Below, one piece after another: positions 31,031 to 40,471 of a DNA stretch of 64,000 nt. The stretch is from Nemertoderma westbladi. Its lineage: Eukaryota > Xenacoelomorpha > Nemertodermatida > Nemertodermatidae. The number at the start of each line of letters is the position of its first letter. Position 1 is the first letter of the stretch. The position numbers and the translations under genes are program-made. The stretch is from positions 1-64,000 of the forward strand of contig JAUCBJ010008056.1 in the NCBI GenBank assembly GCA_032718475.1. Direction: 5' to 3'. A model generated the notes under the pieces. That model was not told the origin of the DNA, searched no databases, and saw only the letters and a program-made list of their open reading frames with translations.

Positions 31031-31035
31031 GAGTA
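31031..31035. other. Target-site duplication of the Gypsy element, left copy (GAGTA)
   Basis: GAGTA directly precedes the left LTR and recurs at 36487-36491. Confidence 0.9.
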
Positions 31036-31234
31036 TGTTAAGTTACTCGAAATGCGATACCGCAATAATGAGATAAACGAATAACAGACAGATGAATGCT
31101 AATTCAGTGTAATTAATTGCATGACTAAATAAGCAGTATCACTGTGTCACGTTACTACGTATTGGATCCTGTGTTAACCACCACCTTATAATAACAAGTA
31201 TAACCAAACCCCTCACCTTGAGTCTATCATCACA
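31036..31234 (-). repeat. Gypsy 3' LTR (199 bp)
   Basis: TGTTAAGTTACTCG ... CTATCATCACA on the plus strand; in the element's sense TGTGATGATAG ... AACTTAACA. No difference from 36288-36486 was found. Confidence 0.97.
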
Positions 31235-31246
31235 ACTCCCCTCCTA
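31235..31246 (-). promoter_or_regulatory. Gypsy polypurine tract
   Basis: In the element's sense AGGAGGGGAGT lies directly before the 3' LTR, the usual place and composition for the plus-strand primer. Confidence 0.85.
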
Positions 31247-31278
31247 CGAGTCATATCAAGAAGGTTAATTGCATATGA

Positions 31279-34200
31279 CTAAAATGTTTCTGGGTAGCGT
31301 TTGATTTGATTTCTTACTCGATCGCTTGTTCGTTTCTCACCTTGTGGTTCATGAACTGTATGGTTGTTGCCGATGGGAGTTTCAGCTATTTCATGTGTAC
31401 TTGTGTGTTCTTTACGTAGTCGAAGGAATCGACGGTTTCTCCACATCACAAAACCAGATCGTAGTCGAACACGATATCCCCGAAAGGGAGATATTTCGAT
31501 TATTGTTCCGGAACGGTTCCACCGTTTACTACGTTCATTTTGTATATACACCTGGTCATTCACATTCAGCCTTGGCAAAGTTTGCGCCCCATGGTCATAA
31601 TATAATCTCTCTTTACATTTAATCAGACATCGATTACTATCTGCAATGTCAACTTCCTTTTGCCATTGTTTGCTAAATGTCGATTGGTGAGCAGGAATTA
31701 ATGATCTGGTTGGATATCCAAAAACTCGTTCCGCTGGGGACATAGAATCGGTTCGTGGGGTATTTCGAAGTTCTAATAATCCTGCGAGAAACTCCTGGCT
31801 CTGGATATCCCCATTTGGGCATTTTGAAACGAGGCTCTTGATTGTTTTAACTGAGGACTCGGCATGTCCATTGCTTTGGGCATAGGTAGGTGTAGATGGT
31901 TGCCATACTACCCCCCAAAGGTCAAAGAATTGGCGCATTTCTTCACTATCAAATTGACCTGCACCATCAGTGCGTATGTGAATGGGGGCTCCCATTAAAG
32001 CAAAAAACGACCTCAAAGCTTTAATCACTTGGGCAGAGGATGGTAATCTGTTCCAATCATCTATTAATGGAAATCCGCTGTATCTGTCAGAATAAACTAG
32101 GTACGACTTTCCATTGGAGTGGAATAAATCAGCTGATACTGATTGATATGGTCTAGACGGAATAAAATCTTGAATTTCTGGTTCTTTCCTATTCGATGGT
32201 CTACTTTCCTGACATCTTTGGCACGATTCAATCTTCATTTTAATGTCATTATTAAATCCTGGCCAGTAAACATTATCTCTGGCTCGTCGTCGAGTACGTT
32301 CAATTCCTTGATGTGACGAATGGAGTTTATTCAAAATAGTTTTAATCTTGGATTTTGGTATTACAATACGCCTGCCAAATATCACTAATCCACAATCCAC
32401 TGATAGATCATTCGCCATTGATTTTAAATGATTCACATAATTGTTTCTATTACTGTTACTGTTTTCAAAACCAAATTCAATCGCATTTATTAATGATAAA
32501 TAATCATCATCTTCTTTAGCCGCATGTTTTAAATCATCCAGGATAAGGTCAGATGGTTCAGCAGTGACATTCAATGCAGTTAACATTACAGCTGCCATTT
32601 TCGTGCTGTCTTTCATCTCTCCGAAGTCTTCTTGGGTTGGTTCGTCAACAGGTGAACGAGATAGTGCATCTGCTATGATATTGTCTTTCCCTTTTTTCCA
32701 TTCTACGTCAAACGAATAACCATTTAATTTGGAACAGTAACGCTGTAGTCTTGGATTTTCAATTTCATCTAATCTTTTTTCATTAAATATTTGAACTAGA
32801 GGTTTGTGGTCTGTAATGACTTTGAAGTAGGGCAAACCGGCGAGATATATTCGGCATTTCGTTATTGCCCAATATATTGCTAGTGCTTCCATCTCACAAA
32901 CTGCATAACGTGATTCAGCGTCCTGTAAATATCGGGATCCACATTCCACTAATCGCCAGTTATTTTCCTTGTCTAACTGCAATAGTGCAAATCCCAAACC
33001 ATTTCGTCGAGATGCATCACATGTTACGATTGTTTCACGTTTATGATCATATAGAGCTTTCACGACTGGGGATGTTAAGACTTCTTTTGTTCTCTGAAAG
33101 GCTAATTCATGTTCTGGAAGCCATGTGAATATGCTCCTTTTTTGTAGTAAAGGACGCAGGGGTTCTGTTGCTGATGCCAATTCGTGTGTAAATGATCCTA
33201 GCTGATTAGCTAATCCAAGAAAGGATCGCAATTCAGTGCGTGTTTTAGGTGCCGGGAAGTTTGTTATGGCTGTCACCTTCTTCTCATCTATGGTATAGCT
33301 ACCATTATGTATTTTATATCCTGCAAACATGACTTCTGTTTCCCCAAATCGACATTTATTTTGGTTTAGTGTAATACCAAATTTTATACATCTTTCTAAT
33401 AAAATACAAGCCACTTTAAGTGCTTCATGATATGTTGGGCGACCAACTAATGTATCATCTACTATCTTTTGAATACCTGCAATTTCATTGAATGCGATAT
33501 CACCTCTATATCCGTAGTGGTCCCCTGTATCCATAAGACCCATTGGGGCACGCAAATAATAGAATTTACCCCAAGGTGTTATAAAGACCGTTAAACTCTG
33601 ACTTTCCTCATCTATGGGAACCTGCCAATATCCCTTGCGGGCGTCTAATTTTACAAAATATTTGCTTGATGATTCTATTGATGCTACTGCTTCTGCTGGT
33701 GTAATAGTTGGATGGACTGTTCGTTCTATTTGTTTATTAAGCCGAGTTAGATCTGCGCAAACTCGAACATCACCATCTGGTTTAGGAATGATCACCATTG
33801 GGTGACACCATGATGTTGGTACAGGGCCCACAGGTGCTATTATGCCTTTGTTAACCATGTTATAGATTTCATTCTTTGCCTTTTCTTTTAGTGGTATTGG
33901 AATAGATCTTGCTGTATGTATTGAAAATGGTTTAGCATCTTTCTTTAATGTAATATGTAGTGGATCACCGACATCTTCTCCCATCATAGGTCGAAGGAAA
34001 TTGTTATCATCAAAAGCAATGTTATATTTTTCCATTAAGACATTTACTACAGATTGCCTCTCTTCTACAGTAGGTTCTGTAGGAAGTGAATTTATCCATG
34101 TTTCCCTGTTGGTTTTATTCCACAAATCACTTTTGTTAATTTCATTTATTTCTTGTATTGATTTATTTTCGCTGATGGATCTTGTGTAAACAGCTTTACT

Positions 34201-36024
34201 GTTATTATTTGCGTTTATTTGTTTGATTTTACCAACTTCTCTTGTGGTTTCCATAGCATGTTCTTGTATACGATTGGGTATATTTGGTATCGGATATGGG
34301 AAATTAGAATGAATTATTCCAAGTCCTATGCTATCTTCTAATGATAAGTATACCATCTCAACAGCTGCACATATGACAATTTTGGTATCTATATGATTAT
34401 TTCCGATTCTAAATCTAATGTTTAAAGTTCCTAGTTGTTCTAAATTTCCTCCATTTATTGATTCAAACTTGTCTACTGTGGGGGGGTCGAGTGTGGTTGT
34501 GTTCATTAAATCAAGTGAATGTAAGAAATTTATACCTCCTACCGTAGCATCTGAACCGGTATCCGGGCGTGCTTTCACTGTTCCTATAAGTTGCCTGTTT
34601 ATTTCTACATCAAGAAGTAAAGTTCTTTTAGGTAATGCACCAATTACAGAGCACTTTCCTGTATATTTTATTCCTGCTACCTTTTTCTGTCCTTGAAGTA
34701 CAGTACGACAAAGTGCTTGAAAATGTCCTGTAAATCCGCATCGAAAACAAGTGATATGTTTGGCAGGGCATGGTCTCATTTGTGAATGTGGTATGGCATC
34801 GCCACAAGCGCCACAGGCCTTCCTTATATTTGTTACTGGAGGCCGATTATTACTTGACCAGGAGCGGTTTTGTTGGGGCTGCTGCTGGTTATATGAGAAT
34901 TCACCTCTGTTATTACCATTTCTTCTATTATATAATATAGTAGTATTACCATTAGGGTTAGGGGTACTATATTTACTACGTCGATAAGCAGTTGGTCTTG
35001 TAGCTGCTATAATATCGCTATCATTATTGTCGTATTCAACATCGGTAATAGCTGATATTTGTGATTTTGTTAACTGCGTTTCTAATTTGGGAGCAGTTTC
35101 ACGGGCTAACTCTTCAGCTATAAAAATTTTCACGGTTTCTTCTAAATCTAATGGTGGTATGTTTTTTAGCACAAGGCGTTTGGCCTCTTCATCATTTGCT
35201 CCTAAAATGAATAGAGCAGTTGCTAGCTGATCAAATGTTAATGTGGCTGCTTCAGCATATTCAGCTAATTCTAATAATCTCGAATAATATTTGCCAATTT
35301 TTTCATGTGGTTGTTGTTTTACTTGTAAATATAATTGAATATCTTCGTTTATATTTCTGGTGCTACGCAGATACTTTGCAATTGATTCTAGGACATCATC
35401 TAGGGCCATGTCTGTATCTTGTGGTATTTTTCCTAAGCGGTCCACCATATTTAAAAATTCTGGTGTACAGTTAGACCACAACATGGCAACTTGATGTTCC
35501 CTTGATTTCAGAGATAAGCCAGTAAGTAATGAAAAATTTCTCCAAGCCTTTCTCCAATGTGTAAATTCGCGGATATCTACACTGGATTCAAGTAAAGGTG
35601 GAGGTTTTACAGTTGCCTTTAGAGGGTTATCATTGGTATGCCTAGCTCCCCTAATTGGTGATAATGGTGAAGGCGACTGGGAAAGACGCAGTGTGTGGGT
35701 CTCAGCGTCTATGAGGTCTGCAACTTTTCCTGTGTATCGAACAATTTCGAGGTCAGCTTCCTCTACATCTGCCATAGCAAGATCTTGTTGTGTAGCCCCA
35801 CGGGTTTGAGCTACCGTGTTGTCTGCTTTGATAAAGGTTTCTACCCTTTCTTCAAATTTCCTAAGAGCAGCCTGCATAGTGGCCCCAGAGCCTCGGCTTC
35901 CTTGGGGTTGGGTTTCATAATCCCTAATAGAAGTTTCTAATGTTGCCCTAGACCTAGTTAGATGGCCTTTAAATGTTCTTCGGGATGCTTTGGCAGCTTC
36001 CAATTCCATTTTCATATTGTCCAT
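31279..36024 (-). CDS. Gypsy gag-pol polyprotein
   Basis: 1581 codons from the ATG at 36024, no interruption. Residues 1-390 are a Gag-like region without clear motifs beyond a helical capsid-like stretch (ESIAKYLRSTRNINEDIQLY). Paired zinc sites follow near 405-440 (CGACGD ... CFRCGFTGHFQALC). The aspartic protease has RPDTGSD (~490). The RT spans ~690-870, with VRVCADLTRLNKQI and KLDARKGYWQVP. Its catalytic box is IVDD in place of the common YxDD, preceded by GLMDTGDHYGYRGDIAF in place of the usual F-Q-x-x-M segment. RNase H has TCDASRRNGLGFALL (~1000) and ITDHKPL. The integrase has a zinc site (HSSHQG ... CQRCQE) and core D, D, E in VSADLF, IRTDGAGQF and SNGHAES. The polyprotein copies RNA into DNA and inserts it; gag and pol share one frame, so no frameshift is needed. 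Confidence 0.93.
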   Translation of the reverse strand: MDNMKMELEAAKASRRTFKGHLTRSRATLETSIRDYETQPQGSRGSGATMQAALRKFEERVETFIKADNTVAQTRGATQQDLAMADVEEADLEIVRYTGKVADLIDAETHTLRLSQSPSPLSPIRGARHTNDNPLKATVKPPPLLESSVDIREFTHWRKAWRNFSLLTGLSLKSREHQVAMLWSNCTPEFLNMVDRLGKIPQDTDMALDDVLESIAKYLRSTRNINEDIQLYLQVKQQPHEKIGKYYSRLLELAEYAEAATLTFDQLATALFILGANDEEAKRLVLKNIPPLDLEETVKIFIAEELARETAPKLETQLTKSQISAITDVEYDNNDSDIIAATRPTAYRRSKYSTPNPNGNTTILYNRRNGNNRGEFSYNQQQPQQNRSWSSNNRPPVTNIRKACGACGDAIPHSQMRPCPAKHITCFRCGFTGHFQALCRTVLQGQKKVAGIKYTGKCSVIGALPKRTLLLDVEINRQLIGTVKARPDTGSDATVGGINFLHSLDLMNTTTLDPPTVDKFESINGGNLEQLGTLNIRFRIGNNHIDTKIVICAAVEMVYLSLEDSIGLGIIHSNFPYPIPNIPNRIQEHAMETTREVGKIKQINANNNSKAVYTRSISENKSIQEINEINKSDLWNKTNRETWINSLPTEPTVEERQSVVNVLMEKYNIAFDDNNFLRPMMGEDVGDPLHITLKKDAKPFSIHTARSIPIPLKEKAKNEIYNMVNKGIIAPVGPVPTSWCHPMVIIPKPDGDVRVCADLTRLNKQIERTVHPTITPAEAVASIESSSKYFVKLDARKGYWQVPIDEESQSLTVFITPWGKFYYLRAPMGLMDTGDHYGYRGDIAFNEIAGIQKIVDDTLVGRPTYHEALKVACILLERCIKFGITLNQNKCRFGETEVMFAGYKIHNGSYTIDEKKVTAITNFPAPKTRTELRSFLGLANQLGSFTHELASATEPLRPLLQKRSIFTWLPEHELAFQRTKEVLTSPVVKALYDHKRETIVTCDASRRNGLGFALLQLDKENNWRLVECGSRYLQDAESRYAVCEMEALAIYWAITKCRIYLAGLPYFKVITDHKPLVQIFNEKRLDEIENPRLQRYCSKLNGYSFDVEWKKGKDNIIADALSRSPVDEPTQEDFGEMKDSTKMAAVMLTALNVTAEPSDLILDDLKHAAKEDDDYLSLINAIEFGFENSNSNRNNYVNHLKSMANDLSVDCGLVIFGRRIVIPKSKIKTILNKLHSSHQGIERTRRRARDNVYWPGFNNDIKMKIESCQRCQESRPSNRKEPEIQDFIPSRPYQSVSADLFHSNGKSYLVYSDRYSGFPLIDDWNRLPSSAQVIKALRSFFALMGAPIHIRTDGAGQFDSEEMRQFFDLWGVVWQPSTPTYAQSNGHAESSVKTIKSLVSKCPNGDIQSQEFLAGLLELRNTPRTDSMSPAERVFGYPTRSLIPAHQSTFSKQWQKEVDIADSNRCLIKCKERLYYDHGAQTLPRLNVNDQVYIQNERSKRWNRSGTIIEISPFRGYRVRLRSGFVMWRNRRFLRLRKEHTSTHEIAETPIGNNHTVHEPQGEKRTSDRVRNQIKRYPETF

Positions 36025-36266
36025 TTATAAAAAATTTTTTGTAGTACCGGTATGCAGTTCAGCAGTTGGTAGGCCTATGCGATTACAGAATTGGGGTACC
36101 GGTAATAAAAACCTGGTGTCGGTTTACAAATTAGCAATATAGGTAGTTACCCTGCATATGATAGACTCACATATATATATATTTATTCATTCCAGTATTC
36201 TTCTGTTAGTCTGTTCTTTGTCCCCTTGGTGTTCAAGTTTGATCGGGTAATCACTTCCGTTTGGTA

Positions 36267-36287
36267 TCAATCCTACTCGCAGCGCCA
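36267..36287 (-). promoter_or_regulatory. Gypsy primer-binding site
   Basis: Directly after the 5' LTR in the element's sense: TGGCGCTGCGAGTAGGATTG. It starts with TGG (complement of tRNA CCA), and its distal part resembles the complement of a tRNA T-arm. The tRNA identity is not assigned. Confidence 0.8.
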
Positions 36288-36486
36288 TGTTAAGTTACTC
36301 GAAATGCGATACCGCAATAATGAGATAAACGAATAACAGACAGATGAATGCTAATTCAGTGTAATTAATTGCATGACTAAATAAGCAGTATCACTGTGTC
36401 ACGTTACTACGTATTGGATCCTGTGTTAACCACCACCTTATAATAACAAGTATAACCAAACCCCTCACCTTGAGTCTATCATCACA
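36288..36486 (-). repeat. Gypsy 5' LTR (199 bp)
   Basis: Identical to 31036-31234. It is short for a Gypsy LTR; it should hold promoter and poly(A) signal, but I see no confident TATA box. Confidence 0.97.
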
Positions 36487-36491
36487 GAGTA
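36487..36491. other. Target-site duplication of the Gypsy element, right copy (GAGTA)
   Basis: Matches 31031-31035. In BEL-A it falls within the codons right after the knuckle motif CIFCNELGHRVY. Confidence 0.9.
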
Positions 36492-37227
36492 TACGCGATG
36501 GCCTAGTTCATTGCAAAATATACATTTTAGTGGTCTAGATACTCCGGGTAGCTGTCTTGGAGTAGTTTGCATTCGTTGTTGTTGTTGAGGTAATAGGCCA
36601 GAGTATACGACATTTTGTGAATAGTTTGGCCTCAGATTTTGATTATTGCTGCTGTAGGGCTTCGACTGAGCACTAAAAATATTTCCAGGATTGTTGAACT
36701 GTGGACCATTATTTGGATACTGGTATTTTTGGTCCGGTTTATTAATATGTTGGCTGTGTTGTTGTCCTTGCATAATCTGTCCTGGACGTTGCGTAGTGGC
36801 AAGCATATTCCTATGCTGATTATAGTTTTGTACTTTGTCCGCTCCCTCTTTTGCTCTAACGGGTGCGACTAGAGTAGTTTGTTTTATTGGTGGTATGATG
36901 TCACCTTTAGGAATTCTTTCCTTTTCATTTCTTTGGCTTCGCAGGTAGTGCTTGCGAGATTCGTCCACTTGAAACACATTTTCGTTCTGAATCGATGCAC
37001 TTTCGTAGATGAAAGATGCCATTTCGAATAAATTTGGTTCCCTGTTGAGATTTTCTCTCGTATGAAACGCTGTTTTTGCCCACCGTCGTTGGACATGCAC
37101 TGGGCAGTAGGCCATGATTTTCTTCATGTTGGACTGTGTATGTAGCTCGCGAGGCCGTTTTAGATGTTGTAATAATGTGATTGAGTTGTTAATGTCATCC
37201 GAGTATTCCTGCAATCCTTCCTGGTCA

Positions 37228-37237
37228 TTTTCAGCTA
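37228..37237. other. Target-site duplication of the RTE-like LINE, left copy
   Basis: TTTTCAGCTA here and at 40462-40471, flanking the LINE. Ten bases fits target-primed reverse transcription. Confidence 0.88.
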
Positions 37238-40200
37238 CTACTACTACTACTACTAGCATCGGCATGCTGCATTGCAGCTGCATTTTTAAGAATGCTGTGC
37301 CGGCTTATCAACAAAATTGCACCGCCACAACTCCCTATCACCCATGACATTTGCTAGATCATCCGCATCTTTAAGGCCAGTGTCCTTTAAGATGCGTCTC
37401 AAGAAAGTCATGGGCTGTCCACCATGCTTATTCACTCCATGAGGCTGCCAAAGTACAAGATTATGCACTGGCTGGTCCTCACGGCGAAAGCAATGTCCTG
37501 CAAAGCGGAGGCGATTTTGTTCTAGTGTCAAGCTTGGGGGAACCAATGAGACACCTCCAATGTTATATAGTGTCTGGTTGGAGATGTGTGCATTGTACTT
37601 GACACAATGTACCCGGCGTAGCATTCTTGTGAATGTGCCATCCAGAGATTTGGTGTCCTCAGCAGTTAGAGCCCAGCATGGACTCCCGTAGAGGAGTACT
37701 GGAACTACTGCTGCTCTAAATAATCGGACCTTAAGTTTCCGATTAATTCTAGGTGACTTCCAAATCCTGGAAAGCCTATTCAAGGCTGCCCATGCCTTTC
37801 CCTTACGTATTCGAAGGTCCTCACCTGACTTCCGGATCCATGATCCCAGGTAACAGAAGTCGTCCACATGCTCAAGCATACCATCCTTTGAGCTTATGCT
37901 CATCCGATCAGAGACTTGCTGAGGACTTTCAAAGTTAACTGTCAGAATTTTGGTCTTTCTGGAGTTAATAAAAAGACCAACACTAGAAGCAGCATGTTCT
38001 AATGAGCTGAGGAGCCGCTGGGCTCCCTCTAATGATTCTGAGAGTACTCCTAAGTCATCAGCAAAGTCTAGATCAGTTAGGTACTTGGCAGGATTTCCTC
38101 GACTTCTGGAGCCAGTAGGTGGAGTTATCATCACCCCATCATCATTATGATGATCTAAGGACATGCGTAGAACATAGTCAACCACAATAATGAACAAGAA
38201 TGGTGCAAGTGTGTCTCCTTGGAGGACGCCCCATAACACTTCAAATGGTTCTGTGTCACCGTCAACAGTAGACACAAATGTTGTCGAACCATCGTATACT
38301 GATCTGATTGCTGCAATAATTTCATCAGGAATCCCATATAATGAAAGTATGCTGAACATACGTGAGCGAGAGACTGAATCAAAGGCCTTGAAGAAGTCAA
38401 CAAAGATAACAGCCAGATGCCTGTCTTTCTTTTTTGATAACTCTTCAATTATCCTTCTAAGTGCCAAAATGGGCTCCATGGTCCCACGACCTTTACGGAA
38501 CCCATTCTGATTTCCACGTAGCAGTCTCTCAATGGGATCCCTGATGCGATTTAATAGAATTCTATTGTATAGTTTTGCAGCAATCGAGATCAATGAGATT
38601 CCCCGAAAAGAACCATAGAGTGTTAGGTTGCCCTTCTTGGGAACTGGCACCAACTTATTTGTTTTCATTTCTTGTGGGACTCTTGTTGTACGGTACATGT
38701 CTACTATGATGGGATAGATGAGCTTTAAACACTCAGGTATTTTAAAGACCTCAGGGGGAACGCCATCTACTCCACTGGCACGATTGGTCTTAATGCTCTT
38801 TGCAGCAGCCTTCACTTCTGCAAAGGAGATATCGCCAATGGGAATATCTGGGAGTACAGACTCAGACACTTTTACTTCTATAAAGTTATCAGGCAATACC
38901 CTGTCATTATTGAGGAGCTTTTCAAAGTGGGCTTTCCAACCATTGAGGCGATCGGCTGGTGATTCAGCCTTAACCTTGGTGGTTGGTTGGCTTTTCCGCC
39001 CAGTAAGCAGATTGATCGATTTCCATGCCTGGGATGATTGCCTGCTGTCGTCAGCATCATTGATGGCATCAACCTGTTGGTTTATTAGCTTCTGTAGATT
39101 AACAGAGTACTGCCTGTTCAGGGACCTAGATGCAGCTTTAACTGCATTCTTGGCCGCTGTAGTCTGTTTGAGTCGGGACTCTTTCTGCGCCTTATGAAGG
39201 TCATTTCGGCACTTCTGAATTTTGTTGTCAGTCCAGGGGGCCCTTTTCCTGTTTCGAGGGTATACAGGAACTGTTTCTGCAGCTGCTAACTTAACTGCTT
39301 CTGTAAAGGCAGTATAGCCCTCACAGTGATCTGCCGCCTCAGAGGCAAGAGCCTCATACCTGTTGCTCAGCTGTAGTGTGAAGCTGGATCTCACACTTGG
39401 CTGTTGCAACAGAGAGGACCAGTCATGCCGTGGCAAGGCAGATTTCGTTGTTCTGCTAGCACGCAGACTAAGTCTTACCTTGGCCACAATAAGGCGGTGA
39501 TCACTGGAGAAGGGTCGAAGTGTAAATGCATTACAGTCTTGTATAGAGCTCCTGTATTTCCTACGAAACAGAATATGGTCTATCTGGGACTTGTGACCAC
39601 TGGGTCCACTATGAGTCCATAGCTTTCCAGTTCGCTTCTTGAACTGGGTTCCAGCCGAAAACAATCCATTTCCAGAGATAAAATCCTGAAGATGGACAGA
39701 ATTTCGGTTAACACTATTGCTATAGACCCAGGGCGATGTAGGTGATTGATGCAGACTTGCATTAAAGTCTCCCAGGAATGTTAAGAATGCATGCTGATCC
39801 ACTCCATCAGTTGCTGCTTGTAGATTGTGGTAGAAATTTTCCACCTCCTCTACAGGGGCAACACTAGTTGGAGAGTAGCACACAATCAGAACCACCTTAG
39901 GAAACTTCTTAGCCAGTCTTCCAGAACATGAGAAGTGGCAACGGATGATGCGGTTAGAGATTTGGTCTATTTTGTCCAATGCTGCATGTGCAGTTGGATT
40001 CATCAATAGACCAATTCCACCATTGCCACTATCATCTGCTGACGCGAGGGCGAGTCGCCAACCGCCCCCCATGTCCTTAATCAGAACCTCATCAGTCTGT
40101 CCAGTCTGCATTCGGTGCTCTTGAACACCCACTGCGCTAAGAGAAAGCTTATCTGCCAAGGCAGTCAGCTCACCTTGTCGCATTGGGGACCCGAGTGTTA

Positions 40201-40461
40201 GGGTATTTACTGAGGCTAGTCTAGTGACTTGCCTCAGATTCACCAATGGCTTTGTTGGTCGGGGTGGAACATGAGAGTAGCCTCCAACTCCAGAATCCCT
40301 CTCCCCATCACAATCTGGCCTCCCTGGTGACCCAGGGTTTGGGCCAGAAAGGTCATCAGGAAAGGGACTCAAAGAATTGTTGGCTGCTCTCTCTCCAGTA
40401 GGGGGTGAGACAGGCAGCCGGTCAGGAGTTAACTGACGCCTGTGAGGCCGATTGTGTCCGG
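37238..40461 (-). mobile_element. RTE-like LINE, near full length, inserted in BEL-A gag
   Basis: Flanked by a 10-bp duplication, with a (TAG)n microsatellite tail at 37238-37257 in the element's sense and only ~45 bp of 3' UTR. The 5' end is about 40461. The body is one open frame. Partial copies of the same family's 3' end lie at 47167-47600, 52882-53351 and 54173-54703, all with the same C-terminus and most with a TAG tail. Confidence 0.92.
37286..40372 (-). CDS. RTE-like LINE endonuclease-reverse transcriptase
   Basis: An open frame of 1028 codons. Its start at 40372 is TTG; the frame is in fact open to the element's 5' edge without an ATG, and the first in-frame ATG (GSPMRQGEL) is ~64 codons in. 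The N-terminal third is an APE-type endonuclease: VGVQEHRM, TFLGDFNASL, QIDHILF and SSDHRLIVAKV. The RT has GISLISIAAKLYN, NGFRKGRGTMEPI, motif A VIFVDFFKAFDSV, GVLQGDTLAPFLFIIV and catalytic FADD (DLDFADDLGVL). The C-terminus has LYGSPCWALTAEDTKSLDG, LRFAGHCFRR and DRELWRCNF. Clade placement (RTE or a relative) is from motif style, not a tree. The intact frame suggests a young copy. Confidence 0.9.
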   Translation of the reverse strand: MSPFPDDLSGPNPGSPGRPDCDGERDSGVGGYSHVPPRPTKPLVNLRQVTRLASVNTLTLGSPMRQGELTALADKLSLSAVGVQEHRMQTGQTDEVLIKDMGGGWRLALASADDSGNGGIGLLMNPTAHAALDKIDQISNRIIRCHFSCSGRLAKKFPKVVLIVCYSPTSVAPVEEVENFYHNLQAATDGVDQHAFLTFLGDFNASLHQSPTSPWVYSNSVNRNSVHLQDFISGNGLFSAGTQFKKRTGKLWTHSGPSGHKSQIDHILFRRKYRSSIQDCNAFTLRPFSSDHRLIVAKVRLSLRASRTTKSALPRHDWSSLLQQPSVRSSFTLQLSNRYEALASEAADHCEGYTAFTEAVKLAAAETVPVYPRNRKRAPWTDNKIQKCRNDLHKAQKESRLKQTTAAKNAVKAASRSLNRQYSVNLQKLINQQVDAINDADDSRQSSQAWKSINLLTGRKSQPTTKVKAESPADRLNGWKAHFEKLLNNDRVLPDNFIEVKVSESVLPDIPIGDISFAEVKAAAKSIKTNRASGVDGVPPEVFKIPECLKLIYPIIVDMYRTTRVPQEMKTNKLVPVPKKGNLTLYGSFRGISLISIAAKLYNRILLNRIRDPIERLLRGNQNGFRKGRGTMEPILALRRIIEELSKKKDRHLAVIFVDFFKAFDSVSRSRMFSILSLYGIPDEIIAAIRSVYDGSTTFVSTVDGDTEPFEVLWGVLQGDTLAPFLFIIVVDYVLRMSLDHHNDDGVMITPPTGSRSRGNPAKYLTDLDFADDLGVLSESLEGAQRLLSSLEHAASSVGLFINSRKTKILTVNFESPQQVSDRMSISSKDGMLEHVDDFCYLGSWIRKSGEDLRIRKGKAWAALNRLSRIWKSPRINRKLKVRLFRAAVVPVLLYGSPCWALTAEDTKSLDGTFTRMLRRVHCVKYNAHISNQTLYNIGGVSLVPPSLTLEQNRLRFAGHCFRREDQPVHNLVLWQPHGVNKHGGQPMTFLRRILKDTGLKDADDLANVMGDRELWRCNFVDKPAQHS

Positions 40462-40471
40462 TTTTCAGCTA
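40462..40471. other. Target-site duplication of the RTE-like LINE, right copy
   Basis: TTTTCAGCTA, matching 37228-37237. Confidence 0.88.

Larger units (their letters stand above)
29720..31035 (-). pseudogene. BEL-A segment: second zinc knuckle, protease, start of RT
   Basis: Between BEL-B and the Gypsy element. Read downward from 31035 it contains FSELSYDERLAYV, knuckle CDYCLGVHPRESC and CALCSDATHHSLLH. The DUF1758-type protease has D-S-G (AILDSGGST). Then comes the pre-RT region (QPILINNYLLALSRL) and YYLPHHYVINPNKEKIRIV, where BEL-B cuts in. The apparent ORF (29593-31065) runs into both neighbouring LTRs, so its ends are artificial. The segment itself has no stop. A 15-bp tandem duplication gives a repeated NPGKE near 29875. 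Confidence 0.88.
31036..36486 (-). mobile_element. Intact Ty3/Gypsy-type retrotransposon (5451 bp)
   Basis: Two 199-bp LTRs identical by eye, a 5-bp GAGTA target duplication, a primer-binding site and polypurine tract touching the LTRs, and one uninterrupted gag-pol frame. It interrupts the zinc-knuckle region of BEL-A gag. All features of a very recent, possibly active insertion are present. Confidence 0.95.
36487..37237 (-). pseudogene. BEL-A gag middle segment
   Basis: Lies between the RTE-like LINE and the Gypsy element. It includes ENDQEGLQEYSDDINNSITL and CPVHVQRRWAKTAFH, both typical of BEL Gag after the DUF1759 domain. A Gln/Asn-rich linker and the first half of a zinc knuckle (CIFCNELGH) follow. 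No stop occurs within this piece. The apparent start with a run of valines comes from the LINE's microsatellite tail and is not part of BEL-A. Confidence 0.88.

Noticed and set aside
31326-31622. Plus-strand frames over the Gypsy integrase region
   Set aside because: Antisense shadows of the gag-pol frame with no motif.
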